Below, piece by piece: positions 8,850 to 16,513 of a stretch of 64,000 nt of DNA (positions within the stretch are counted from its first letter, which is position 1; each line of letters begins with the position of its first letter). The stretch comes from DASVBE01 sp963770375 (GTDB lineage Bacteria > Actinomycetota > Actinomycetes > Streptosporangiales > Streptosporangiaceae). The translations under genes and the position numbers were made by a program. The notes below the pieces were generated by a model. The model worked only from the letters and a program-made list of their open reading frames with translations, searched no databases and was not told the DNA's origin. The stretch lies in NCBI GenBank assembly GCA_963770375.1, contig CAVYPM010000007.1:186001-250000 (forward strand). The letters run 5' to 3'.

Positions 8850-8889
8850 CGAATATCGTCGCTCTGCGTCATAACTGGATCGATATTCG
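8850..8889. promoter_or_regulatory. Inverted repeat pair CGAATATCG / CGATATTCG
   Basis: Two perfect 9-bp half-sites in inverted orientation (8850-8858 and 8881-8889), 31 bp centre to centre (three helical turns), just upstream of the operon promoter. This geometry suits an activator or repressor dimer binding site. The surrounding DNA is AT-rich for this window. The regulator is unknown. Confidence 0.5.
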
Positions 8890-9034
8890 TTGATTACGGT
8901 GAGCTGAGTGGCTGGTCGCTCCCGCCCGCGCCGGCCGCCCGCGGACTGCGTCTCCGCAGGCCCGGTACGCGGCTCGTCCCGTGGTCATGCGGTGTGTCCC
9001 GCGGGCATACCCGGGCCGGCCCGGCCGGCGGCGT

Positions 9035-9064
9035 TTGACGTGCTGCGTACCGCGAAATTACGGT
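9035..9064 (+). promoter_or_regulatory. Promoter of the FHA/winged-helix gene
   Basis: TTGACG (9035-9040), 18-bp spacer, TACGGT (9059-9064). It has the same -35 and spacing as the divergent operon promoter, and the -10 runs into the first of three direct repeats. The interval 8771-9149 holds no gene; it contains the two promoters, the inverted repeat and this repeat array. Confidence 0.55.
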
Positions 9065-9110
9065 GACGCTGTACTCGCGGTGACACTGTATTTGCGGAGA
9101 CACTGTGCCG
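9061..9110 (+). repeat. Three tandem 17-bp direct repeats (operator-like array)
   Basis: Units CGGTGACGCTGTACTCG (9061-9077), CGGTGACACTGTATTTG (9078-9094) and CGGAGACACTGTGCCG (9095-9110) follow each other with no spacer. They cover the -10 and early transcribed region of the downstream gene, a position expected for repressor binding. The core GTGACACTG recurs in the palindrome array at 35062-35131. Confidence 0.6.
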
Positions 9111-9149
9111 GGCGCCGGGCCGGCGCTGGAGGGCTGATCGGGTTTTACG

Positions 9150-9935
9150 GTGCTGCTGATCGTCATGTACGAGACGCGGACGTGGCGGGTCAATCCCGGC
9201 GAGGTGTTCACCTTCGGCCGGGCCGCCTCGTCCTCCGCAGTGCTGCCCTCCGCCGATTACGCACTGTCACGCCGGGCCGGCAGCTTCCGTTTCGACGCCG
9301 ACTGCTGGTGGGTGCACAACGAGAGCGGCTCGGCGCTGCTGTACCTGACCGGCGACCGGGGCTTCCGGGTCGACCTGCCGCCGGGGATGCGCGCCCCGCT
9401 GCAGCAGTGGCACGTCAAGGTGCGGCTGCACGGCGTGCACGACGACTACACGCTGCGGCTGCGGCTGCCCGACCTGGACGACGTCGAGGACCTGCCACAG
9501 TCCGCGGACGGCACGGGCCAGCGGCCGGCTTCCCGGCGGCCGCCCCGGCCGGAGAGCGTGGTGACGAGCACGCACCAGCTGCTGGCGCTGTCCGACAGCG
9601 ACCGGCTCGTGCTGGCCGCCCGGTTCGAGGACTACCTGACCTGGCGGCACGAGGGCGCGGCCGCGCCGCGCAGCGCGGCCGAGGCGGCCGAGCGGATCGG
9701 CTGGCAGCCGCACACCGTGACCAAGCGGTGCGAGAACATCAGGATGCGGTACGTCCGGGCCGGCGTGCCCGGGCTGCGCGGCCCGCGGGCGCTGGAGGAG
9801 CTCATCGGGATGCTGATGTCCACCGGCACGCTGACCTCCGACGACCTGCGGCTGCTGCCGCCGCCGAAGCCGAAGCACGAGGACACCCAGCCGGCCAAGA
9901 TCGTGCCGATCCGGTCGGTGCCCAGGCGGGACTGA
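9150..9935 (+). CDS. FHA-domain protein with C-terminal winged-helix-like domain
   Basis: 261 aa from GTG 9150, with GGAGGG about 15 bases upstream; ATG 9165 (MYETRTW) is an alternative. Residues about 10-105 form an FHA-like fold: FTFGRAASS, then SRRAGSFRF, corresponding to the phosphothreonine-binding loops, though the usual SxxH is SRRAG here. After a Pro/Arg linker, residues about 145-235 carry a helical DNA-binding-like module (SDRLVLAARFEDYL, then AAERIGWQPHTVTKRCENIR). It probably links Ser/Thr kinase signalling to transcription. The repeat array over its promoter suggests regulation, perhaps its own. Confidence 0.7.
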   Translation: MLLIVMYETRTWRVNPGEVFTFGRAASSSAVLPSADYALSRRAGSFRFDADCWWVHNESGSALLYLTGDRGFRVDLPPGMRAPLQQWHVKVRLHGVHDDYTLRLRLPDLDDVEDLPQSADGTGQRPASRRPPRPESVVTSTHQLLALSDSDRLVLAARFEDYLTWRHEGAAAPRSAAEAAERIGWQPHTVTKRCENIRMRYVRAGVPGLRGPRALEELIGMLMSTGTLTSDDLRLLPPPKPKHEDTQPAKIVPIRSVPRRD

Positions 9936-9949
9936 CTCCCGGGCAAGAC

Positions 9950-9989
9950 TGAGGGCCCAGCCCGGTCCCCAATCCAGGCTGAGCCCTCA
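9950..9989. terminator. Possible bidirectional stem-loop
   Basis: TGAGGGC (9950-9956) and GCCCTCA (9983-9989) can pair across a 26-base loop between the convergent FHA gene and the broken secreted-protein gene. The long loop makes this weak. Confidence 0.3.
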
Positions 9990-10102
9990 CTTCGCAGTCG
10001 CGGCGTGGGTTGCCCGCGCTGCGGTTTCCCTGAGGTGTGCGGTTGTGCGGTCCCGGTGACCCGCGGCCGGCCAGGCCCCTGTTAACCGGCCGGCGCCGCG
10101 GG

Positions 10103-10677
10103 TCAGCGGTGGCGGGCAACGTCGATGACGAGCCGCGAGTCCTGGCCGGGGCCGGACAGCAGGCGCACCCGGAACGGCCGCTTGCCCTTGACCCCGACGC
10201 CGATGTCGGTCACGCCCTCGAACGAGCCCGCCCCGGCGACCTGGCGCAGCACCCGGTAGCCGGACACGTTGACCAGCTCGCTGGATCCGGCCGGGAAGCT
10301 GGGCCGCGCGCTGGCGTCGATCTGGACCAGCAGCTGGGCGCGGCCGCGCAGCGGGACGGGGTTGCCGCTGCCCTGCGAGTCGACCTCGGCGACGTAGCGG
10401 ACCTGGTAGCCAGGCTGCTGGCCCGGGCCCAGGTCGATGACCAGCCGGTCGTAGCAGCGGTGCGTGCCGCCCCGCAGGCTCGCTCACCTTGCCGGTGTGC
10501 GGGCCCGCCGACTGGCCGGATGACTGGTCCCCGGTCCCCCAGCTCACCTGGCAGCTCGCGCCGGGCTGGTGGTCTGTCAGCTGGGCCGAGCAGCTGCTTG
10601 GGTGACGGCGCGCCCACGGCCACCGCCATCGAGACGCCGGCCGCGGCGCCCGCCAGCATCGTCAGGTTCTTGAACAT
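10103..10677 (-). pseudogene. Secreted AMIN-like domain protein, two frameshifts
   Basis: Starts at ATG 10677 after a strong AGGAGG, with a signal peptide (MFKNLTMLAGAAAGVSMAVAVGA). It reads into SSCSAQLTDHQPGASCQVSWGTG only after a +1 shift near 10599. A second +1 shift near 10481 leads into SLRGGTHRCYDRLVIDLGPG and the C-terminus RLLSGPGQDSRLVIDVARHR. The three pieces together give about 190 aa resembling actinobacterial secreted proteins with an AMIN-like beta-domain, presumed to act at the cell surface. Both shifts are extra single bases. Sequencing error and genuine decay are both possible. Confidence 0.7.
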
Positions 10678-10787
10678 TTCTGCCTCCTAGCGGTGGTGCC
10701 TGGCGGCGGCTCAGGCCCCGTAGCCGGGCCGCCACGCAGCCCCTCAGCGGCTGCTTGCTAGTTGAGGATGCGGTGCGCCACCCGCGT

Positions 10788-10903
10788 AAAAAAGGGGAGG
10801 CCTCCCCATAACCGCAGGTCACGGGGAGGCCTCCCCAAAGCAGGAGACGGAAAGCGGCGCCGGAACCGCCGGCTTTCATACCAGGTCACCCTTTGCTGGG
10901 TGA
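10788..10903. promoter_or_regulatory. Structured intergenic region with tandem GGGGAGGCCTCCCC palindromes
   Basis: Two identical 14-bp palindromes (10794-10807 and 10823-10836) also pair with each other. Read on the minus strand they are followed by six T (10793-10788), like an intrinsic terminator, 111 bases before the ATG at 10677. Two further hairpins lie beyond: GAAAGC...GCTTTC (10850-10877, with an inner GGCG/CGCC stem) and TCACCC-TTTGCT-GGGTGA (10886-10903). On the minus strand this looks like a leader with attenuator. On the plus strand it is the 5' region of the exporter gene. No known riboswitch class is recognised. Confidence 0.45.
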
Positions 10904-10966
10904 TGCCCTCTTCGACACCGGCGAGCACGATAGCCGGACCCGGACGACTGTTAGTGGTGATCTGCT

Positions 10967-12565
10967 ATGACGAGCAAGGCTGGCACTAGCGCTCCGGGGC
11001 TGGCCAAGGCAGACCGCAGGCTGGCGGTCCTGCTGGCGGTGGCGATGTTCGTCCTGGTCGTCGATACGTCGGTGATGAACGTTTCCATCTCAGCGGTGGT
11101 TCACGATCTGCACACGACGGTCAGCGGGGTTCAGTCCGCGATCGCGCTCGAGGCGCTGGTGTCCGCGGCGTTCATCCTGATCGGCAGCAAGGTGGGCGAT
11201 CTGATCGGGCGCAAGCGCGCGTATGTGCTGGGCTTGCTCGGGTACGGGATCGGTGCCCTGGCCATGACCCTGGCCCAGGGGCTGACCGCGATCATCGTCT
11301 TCTGGGCGATCGTGGGCGGGATCGGCGCGTCGCTGATGCTGCCGGCGATGCAGTCACTGATCCACGGCAACTTCGAGGGCGGGGCGCAGCGGCAGGCCTA
11401 TGCGCTGGTCGGGGCCGCGGCCGCGATCGCCGCTGCCGTGGGCCCGCTGCTCGGCGGGTTCATCACGACCTACCTGTCGTGGCGGATCGCGTTCTTGCTC
11501 GAGGACGTCATCATCGTGTGCGTGCTCGCTGGCATCAAGCTGGTCCGCGACGTGCCGTACACCGGGTCCCGGCACGTGGACGTCGTCGGTGCCATCCTGT
11601 CCGTGCTGGGCATGGGCGGCGTCGTGCTGGGCATCCTGGTGTGGCAAGAGGGCGGCGAAGCGGTCGGCGCGCTTATCGCGGTGGGAGCGGTCTCGCTCGC
11701 GCTCCTGGCGTGGTGGCTGCGGCGGCGCAAGCGCGCGGGCCAGGCGACGCTGCTGGACCCGGACCTGTTCAAGGCCAAGCTGTTCAAGTTCGGGGTCTCG
11801 GGGCAGCTGCTCCAGCAGATCGCCCTGGGCGGCACGATGATCGCGCTGCCGATCTACCTGCAGATCGTGCTCGAATACAGCGCGATGGGAGCGGGCCTGT
11901 CCATTGCCCCGCTCTCGCTGAGCATGTTCGCGGTGGCCCTGGTCGCCGGGAGAAGGGCCGGGAAGCGGCGCCCGGCGAGCCTCATCCGGGCCGGGTTCGC
12001 GCTGTTCACGATCGGGATCATCGCCCTGGAGCCGATCGTGCCGCGCGCGACCTCAGGCTGGTACCTGACGGTGCCGCTGCTGATCGCGGGATCGGGACTG
12101 GGCCTGCTGGTTTCCCAGCTCAACAACCTCACGCTGGCCCCGATCTCCGAGGAACGCGTCAGCGAGGCGGCCGGGGTGAACTCGGCCGGAGGGTCGTTCG
12201 GCCTGTCGTTCGGGCTGGCGTTCGCCGGCGGCATCTTGCTGGCCGCGCTGTCGGTTGGCTTCACCAGCCTGGCCCAGTCGAGCACCGTGCTTTCCAAGGC
12301 CGAGCAGCAGCAGGTCGCCAAGGTCCTGGAGCATGACGCCCAGGTGGTCAGCAACACCCAGCTGGAAAAGCAGCTCGCCGGCCAGCCGCAGAAGACCCAG
12401 GACGAGATCATCAAGATCAACACCCAGGCCAGGCACATCGCCCTTCAGATAGCGCTGCTCATTCCCATCCTGGCCGGGCTGGCCGGGCTGCTGATCTCGT
12501 TCCGCATGATGCGCCTGCCAGATCCCACGCAATCGGGCTCCGCCGAGCAAATGGCCCTCGGCTAA
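10967..12565 (+). CDS. DHA2-family MFS drug/metabolite exporter
   Basis: 532 aa with about 14 hydrophobic segments. Motif A appears as GSKVGDLIGRKRAY. Motif C is less regular (AAAVGPLLGGFITTYLSW), as in EmrB/QacA-type proton antiporters. D33 in VLVVDTSVMNVS matches the helix-1 acidic position of DHA2 exporters. A charged insertion at residues about 440-490 (EQQQVAKVLEHDAQVV) precedes the last helix. Start at ATG 10967, no strong ribosome-binding site. The structured DNA upstream may control it. Substrate unknown. Confidence 0.88.
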   Translation: MTSKAGTSAPGLAKADRRLAVLLAVAMFVLVVDTSVMNVSISAVVHDLHTTVSGVQSAIALEALVSAAFILIGSKVGDLIGRKRAYVLGLLGYGIGALAMTLAQGLTAIIVFWAIVGGIGASLMLPAMQSLIHGNFEGGAQRQAYALVGAAAAIAAAVGPLLGGFITTYLSWRIAFLLEDVIIVCVLAGIKLVRDVPYTGSRHVDVVGAILSVLGMGGVVLGILVWQEGGEAVGALIAVGAVSLALLAWWLRRRKRAGQATLLDPDLFKAKLFKFGVSGQLLQQIALGGTMIALPIYLQIVLEYSAMGAGLSIAPLSLSMFAVALVAGRRAGKRRPASLIRAGFALFTIGIIALEPIVPRATSGWYLTVPLLIAGSGLGLLVSQLNNLTLAPISEERVSEAAGVNSAGGSFGLSFGLAFAGGILLAALSVGFTSLAQSSTVLSKAEQQQVAKVLEHDAQVVSNTQLEKQLAGQPQKTQDEIIKINTQARHIALQIALLIPILAGLAGLLISFRMMRLPDPTQSGSAEQMALG

Positions 12566-12680
12566 GCCCTCGTTCGTACCGCGGTCATCCGGCCGGATCG
12601 CGTTAGGTCCCGGGCACCGCGGGTAGCGGCACGCCTTCCGCAGCCCCGGCTGGCCCGGGGGCGGAGGGAGGCAGGTGTTC

Positions 12681-13727
12681 ATGGCCGAGCGAGTACGACC
12701 CCAGCAGGAGAGGGCCGCGCCGGAGGCGGCGGCACCGGACGGCGCCCAGGAGGCCCCGCCCGCCCCGACGGCGCTGTCGCGCGGGTCGTGGCGGGTCGCG
12801 GCGAAGCGCACGCTGGCCGAGTACCAGGAGGACAACCTCCAGGACCGGGCCGCGGCGCTGACCTACTTCAGCGTCCAGTCGATCTTCCCTGGCCTGCTGG
12901 TCCTGGTCACCCTGCTGGGCCTGCTCGGCACCTCGGTGACGCAGAACCTGATCGACCAGCTGACCAGGACCGTGCCCGGCTCGGTCAGCACCATCGTCAG
13001 CCATGCGCTGCACCGCCTGCAGCACAACCACTCCACGGCCGGGATCCTGGCCGTGGCCGGCCTGGCCCTCGGCCTGTGGTCGGCGTCGGCCTACGTGGCC
13101 GCGTTCATGCGGGCCGCGAACGTCATCTACGACGTGCCCGAGGGGCGGCCGGCCTGGATCACGGTCCCGGTCCGGCTCGCCGTCACCGTGGCCATGCTGG
13201 TGCTGCTGGTGTTCTCGGTGGTGATCGTCGTGGTGACCGGCGGCGTCGCCCGCCGCGCCGGTGGCGCGCTCGGGCTCGGCCCGGCCGCGGTGACCGCGTG
13301 GGGCATCGCCAAGTGGCCGGTGCTGGTGATCATCGTCAGCGTCATGCTCGCGATCCTGTACTGGGCCAGCCCGAACGCCCGGCACGGCTTCCGCTGGGTC
13401 AGCCCCGGCGGGCTGCTCGCGGTGCTGCTGTGGCTGGTCGCCTCCGGCCTGTTCGCGCTGTACGTGGCCTTCTTCGGGAACTACAACAAGGTCTACGGCA
13501 GCCTCGGCGGGATCATCATCTTCCTGATCTGGATGTGGATCTCCAACACGGCGATCCTGCTCGGCGCGGAGTTCAACGCCGAACTGGAGCGGGAGCGGGC
13601 CATCGCCGGCGGCCTGCCGCCGCACCGGGAGCCGTTCGCCGAACTGCGCGACGACCGCAAGCTGCGCAAGAAGAAGTCCCGCAGCCGGTTCGCCCGCGGG
13701 TCATCCCCGTCGGACTCTTCCCCTTAG
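12681..13727 (+). CDS. YihY/BrkB-family inner membrane protein
   Basis: 348 aa from ATG 12681, preferred over GTG 12675 because GGAGGGAGGC lies about 9 bases before it. The family signature DNLQDRAAALTYFSVQSIFPGLLVL opens the membrane domain, and six hydrophobic segments end in YGSLGGIIIFLIWMWISNTAILLGAEFNAELERE, the hallmark of YihY/BrkB (formerly annotated as ribonuclease BN). A low-complexity acidic/Pro N-tail and a basic C-tail (RKLRKKKSRSRF) are cytosolic. Transport or envelope function, not established. Confidence 0.9.
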   Translation: MAERVRPQQERAAPEAAAPDGAQEAPPAPTALSRGSWRVAAKRTLAEYQEDNLQDRAAALTYFSVQSIFPGLLVLVTLLGLLGTSVTQNLIDQLTRTVPGSVSTIVSHALHRLQHNHSTAGILAVAGLALGLWSASAYVAAFMRAANVIYDVPEGRPAWITVPVRLAVTVAMLVLLVFSVVIVVVTGGVARRAGGALGLGPAAVTAWGIAKWPVLVIIVSVMLAILYWASPNARHGFRWVSPGGLLAVLLWLVASGLFALYVAFFGNYNKVYGSLGGIIIFLIWMWISNTAILLGAEFNAELERERAIAGGLPPHREPFAELRDDRKLRKKKSRSRFARGSSPSDSSP

Positions 13728-13731
13728 GGAG

Positions 13732-13755
13732 ATTCTCTGACTAAAGTCAGAGAAT
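13732..13755. promoter_or_regulatory. 24-bp perfect palindrome overlapping -10 and start codon
   Basis: ATTCTCTGACT-AA-AGTCAGAGAAT is an 11-2-11 perfect palindrome. Its right arm covers a TAAAGT hexamer (13742-13747) exactly 6 bases before the ATG at 13754 and the first two bases of that ATG. This fits a leaderless promoter blocked by the MarR protein it expresses. Confidence 0.7.
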
Positions 13756-14650
13756 GCAGTCTGACGAGGATCTCACCGCGCGGGTGCGCAGCTTCAACCG
13801 GACCGTGACCCAGCGGGTCGGCGCGCTCAGCGATCACTACCTGGCCCGGGCCCGGCCGCTCGGCGCGTCCCGGGTGCTGTGGGAGATCGGCCCGGGCGGC
13901 ACCGACGCCCGGGCCCTGCGGGCCCGGCTGGACCTGGACTCCGGCTACCTGAGCCGGCTGCTCCGCGGCCTGCAGGACGAGGGCCTGATCCAGGTAGTGC
14001 CCGCGGAGGGTGATCACCGGGTCCGCACCGCGGTGCTCACCGATGCGGGCCGGGCCGAGCGGGCCGAGCTCGACCGGCTCAGCGACGACCTGGCCGCCGC
14101 CCTGCTCGCCCCGCTGAACGACCGCCAGCGGGACCAGCTCGCCGCGGCGATGGGCACGGTCGAGCGGCTGCTCACCGCCGGGCTGGTCACGTTCGCGGTG
14201 ACCGACCCGGCCAGCCCGGAGGCGCGGGCCTGCATGGCCGCGTACTTCGCCGAGCTCGGCGAGCGGTTCGACGGCGGCTTCGACCCGGGGGCCAGCCTGC
14301 CCGCCACCGACGCCGACCTGGCCGAGCCGTCCGGCCTGCTGCTGCTGGCCCGGCTGCACGGCGAGCCGGTCGGCTGCGGCGCGCTGAAGTTCCACGGCAC
14401 GGAGCCGGCCGAGCTGAAGCGGATGTGGGTCGCCAACCGGGCCCGTGGCCTCGGCCTGGGCCGCAGGCTGCTGGCCGAGCTGGAGAACCAGGCCCGCCGC
14501 CACGGCGTCACCGTGGTCCGGCTGGAAACCAACCAGGCCCTGACCGAGGCGATCACCCTGTACCGGTCGGCCGGCTACGCCGAGGTGTCCGCGTTCAGCG
14601 ACGAGCAGTACGCGCACCACTGGTTCGAGAAGCAGCTGGACGGCTCCTGA
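13754..14650 (+). CDS. MarR-GNAT fusion regulator/acetyltransferase
   Basis: 298 aa with two domains. Residues about 1-145 form a MarR winged helix (LDLDSGYLSRLLRGLQDEGLI as recognition region; DHRVRTAVLTDAGR as wing). Residues about 150-295 form a GNAT acetyltransferase (ELKRMWVANRARGLGLGRRLLAELE with the acetyl-CoA pyrophosphate loop, then ALTEAITLYRSAGY). Such fusions are known in actinobacteria and likely couple ligand or acetyl-CoA status to repression. The mRNA is probably leaderless, and the palindrome over the start suggests autoregulation. The acetyl acceptor is unknown. Confidence 0.9.
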   Translation: MQSDEDLTARVRSFNRTVTQRVGALSDHYLARARPLGASRVLWEIGPGGTDARALRARLDLDSGYLSRLLRGLQDEGLIQVVPAEGDHRVRTAVLTDAGRAERAELDRLSDDLAAALLAPLNDRQRDQLAAAMGTVERLLTAGLVTFAVTDPASPEARACMAAYFAELGERFDGGFDPGASLPATDADLAEPSGLLLLARLHGEPVGCGALKFHGTEPAELKRMWVANRARGLGLGRRLLAELENQARRHGVTVVRLETNQALTEAITLYRSAGYAEVSAFSDEQYAHHWFEKQLDGS

Positions 14651-14727
14651 CGTTGCGCCGCGGCCGCCTGGCCGGTAATGATCCAGACCTGGGCCGGGCT
14701 CCGTTCCGGCCGGTCAGGAGGGGCGCT

Positions 14728-14748
14728 ATGGGCGGAGCGGCGCGGTGA
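14728..14748 (+). other. Six-codon leader ORF coupled to the Rieske gene
   Basis: AGGAGGGG (14717-14724) precedes an ATG at 14728 that opens only MGGAAR-stop. Its TGA overlaps the GTG start of the oxygenase gene (GTGA). The good ribosome site thus belongs to the mini-ORF, so the oxygenase may be translated by coupling. A one-base error joining the two frames is the alternative. Confidence 0.4.
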
Positions 14749-15767
14749 CCGCGGTTCAGTCGTCGCCGGGGGTGTACGCCGACCTGGAGGCCCAGCGGGC
14801 CTGCTGGCACCCGGTGGCGTTCAGCGCGGACCTGGCCGGCACGCCCATCCCCACCACGCTGCTCGGCGAGCCGCTGGTGCTGTGGCGCGGCGCGGGCGGC
14901 GAGCCGCGGGCCAGCCAGGACCTGTGCGTGCACCGCGGCACCGCGCTGTCGCTGGGCTGGGTGGACGGCGACGAGCTGGTCTGCCCGTACCACGGCTGGC
15001 GCTACCGGGCCGACGGGAAGTGCGCGGCGATCCCGCAGCTGGCCGACCCCTCCCGGGTCCCGGCCAAGGCCCGGATCCCGGCCTTCACCTGCCAGGAGCG
15101 GTACGGCCTGGTCTGGGTGGCGCTGGCCGAGCCGCGCTGGCCGCTGCCCGAGGTGCCCGAGCTCGAGGACGGCCGGTGGGCCACGCTGACCGCGGGCCCG
15201 TACGAGTGGAACTGCGACGCGGCCCGCCAGGTGGAGAACTTCACCGACTTCGGGCACTTCCCGTGGGTGCACCCGGGCCTGCTGGGCGACCCGTCCCGGC
15301 CGGTCGTGCCGCGGCACGAGGTCACCACCGAGGACCACGTGCTGCGCTACAGCGTCGTCCGGCCGGAGGCGGAGAACCCCGAGGACTTCCCGGTGTTCGG
15401 CAACGAGCAGGCCGGGCCGCCCGAGCGGCGCAGCAGCTACGAGCTGCACCTGCCCTACACGATCGCGCTGCGGCTCGGCTGGGGCGGCGAACGCGGCATG
15501 GTGTACTTCTTCGCCTCCCAGCCGGTCGGCACCGACCGGTGCGCGGGCTACGTGGTCATCGGCCGGAACTACAACCTGGACCAGCCCGACCAGGTGCTCC
15601 AGGAGTTCGAGGACACGATCTTCGGCCAGGACCAGCGGGTGGTGGAGTCCCAGCGGCCGGACCGGGTGCCCTTCGACCTGGCCGCCGAGCTGCACCTGAA
15701 GTTCGACGCGGTGGCCGTGGCCTACCGCAAGGCGATGCGCGCCACCGGCCTGGCCGCGGACCGGTAG
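14745..15767 (+). CDS. Rieske [2Fe-2S] aromatic ring/amine oxygenase, terminal component
   Basis: 340 aa. The Rieske centre is CVHRG (residues 64-68) with CPYHGW, the CxH...CxxH arrangement. The catalytic domain carries NFTDFGHFPWVHPG, matching the mononuclear-iron His ligands and bridging Asp of VanA/CarA-type oxygenases. It should use a separate reductase, and none is encoded nearby. The start is GTG 14745, overlapping a six-codon leader ORF. Substrate unknown; O-demethylation or N-dealkylation are family reactions. Confidence 0.9.
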   Translation: MTAVQSSPGVYADLEAQRACWHPVAFSADLAGTPIPTTLLGEPLVLWRGAGGEPRASQDLCVHRGTALSLGWVDGDELVCPYHGWRYRADGKCAAIPQLADPSRVPAKARIPAFTCQERYGLVWVALAEPRWPLPEVPELEDGRWATLTAGPYEWNCDAARQVENFTDFGHFPWVHPGLLGDPSRPVVPRHEVTTEDHVLRYSVVRPEAENPEDFPVFGNEQAGPPERRSSYELHLPYTIALRLGWGGERGMVYFFASQPVGTDRCAGYVVIGRNYNLDQPDQVLQEFEDTIFGQDQRVVESQRPDRVPFDLAAELHLKFDAVAVAYRKAMRATGLAADR

Positions 15768-15774
15768 CCGGCCC

Positions 15775-16065
15775 ATGACCGGGACCGGGCCGCTGGCCGT
15801 CGGCCGGGGCGTTTCGTTCACGATCGAGCTGCCGGCCGCCCCGACCGCGGGCTACCAGTGGCAGGCGGCCCGCCTGCCCGCCGGGGTGACCCTGGACCGC
15901 ACCGAGTTCCGCTCCCCCACGGCCGCCGCGGCCGGCGGCGCCACCCTGCAGGTGCTGCATTTCACCGCGACCGAGCCCGGCCTGCGCCGGATCGACCTGG
16001 TGTACCAGCGCCCGTGGGAGCCCGAGCCGGCCGGGCACCGCTCGATCCACATCCAGGTCCGCTGA
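15775..16065 (+). CDS. Chagasin-like protease inhibitor (family I42)
   Basis: 96 aa, 7 bp after the oxygenase. The three chagasin loops are visible: PTAGYQW (usual NPTTGYxW), the Gly-rich AAGGATLQVLHF and YQRPWE (usual RPW). The family inhibits papain-type cysteine peptidases. No signal peptide is evident, so a cytosolic role, or a role in trans with a host or competitor protease, remains open. Its association with a Rieske oxygenase is unusual and may be incidental. Confidence 0.75.
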   Translation: MTGTGPLAVGRGVSFTIELPAAPTAGYQWQAARLPAGVTLDRTEFRSPTAAAAGGATLQVLHFTATEPGLRRIDLVYQRPWEPEPAGHRSIHIQVR

Positions 16066-16513
16066 CCCGGTTCCGCTGACCTGGTCAGTGAGCGCTGCGC
16101 GCGCCTAACAGGTGTTCCGTATTGCCCGCGGATTTTGCGGCGTGGAATATTTCTTTCGTGCCTGCTGATCAGCGGCGGCACTGCTGTGCGACCCGCGGAC
16201 CCGGATCGTGACCACCGGCGGCCGGTACAGCAGCCTGCTGGCCGAGTACCTGGCCGCGCACCTGGGCCAGCTGCGGCCGCAGGTCACCGCGGCGGCGGTC
16301 CGCGAACTCGGCGACGCGCCCAGGGCCAGGATCGCGGCCTACGACGCCTACTGGGCGCAGCGGCACGGTATCGGGGCCGTCCCGCCGCAAGCCAGCCGTA
16401 ATCCTAAAGATCCTTTACCGGTCCGGAACCCAGCCAGCTGAGCCAGCCCTGCCTTGCCGCTGTCCTGCCCGGTACTGTCCCCGCCGCCCGCGGGCCACCC
16501 CTAGGAGGGGAAC
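16066..16513. other. 448-bp interval with only a weak ORF
   Basis: Between the inhibitor and the amidohydrolase there is an AT-richer patch (about 16105-16165) and one weak 77-codon frame at 16208. I see no RNA gene, no clear promoter and no repeat. AGGAGGGG at 16503-16510 is the ribosome site of the next gene. Confidence 0.4.
16208..16441 (+). CDS. Small hypothetical protein
   Basis: 77-codon GTG-started frame (MTTGGRYSSLLAEYLAAHLGQLRPQV...). The first 55 residues look amphipathic-helical and the tail is unstructured. No family recognised and no clear ribosome site; it may be a chance frame in high-GC DNA. Confidence 0.35.
   Translation: MTTGGRYSSLLAEYLAAHLGQLRPQVTAAAVRELGDAPRARIAAYDAYWAQRHGIGAVPPQASRNPKDPLPVRNPAS

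Noticed and set aside
9061..9110. CRISPR array
   Set aside because: Repeats are only 17 bp, contiguous, with no spacers and no cas genes in the window.
10577..10879. 100-aa minus-strand frame MKAGGSGAAFRLLLWGG across the structured leader
   Set aside because: It runs through the palindromes and terminator-like T tract and lacks a ribosome site; the AGGAGG is placed for the ATG at 10677 in another frame.
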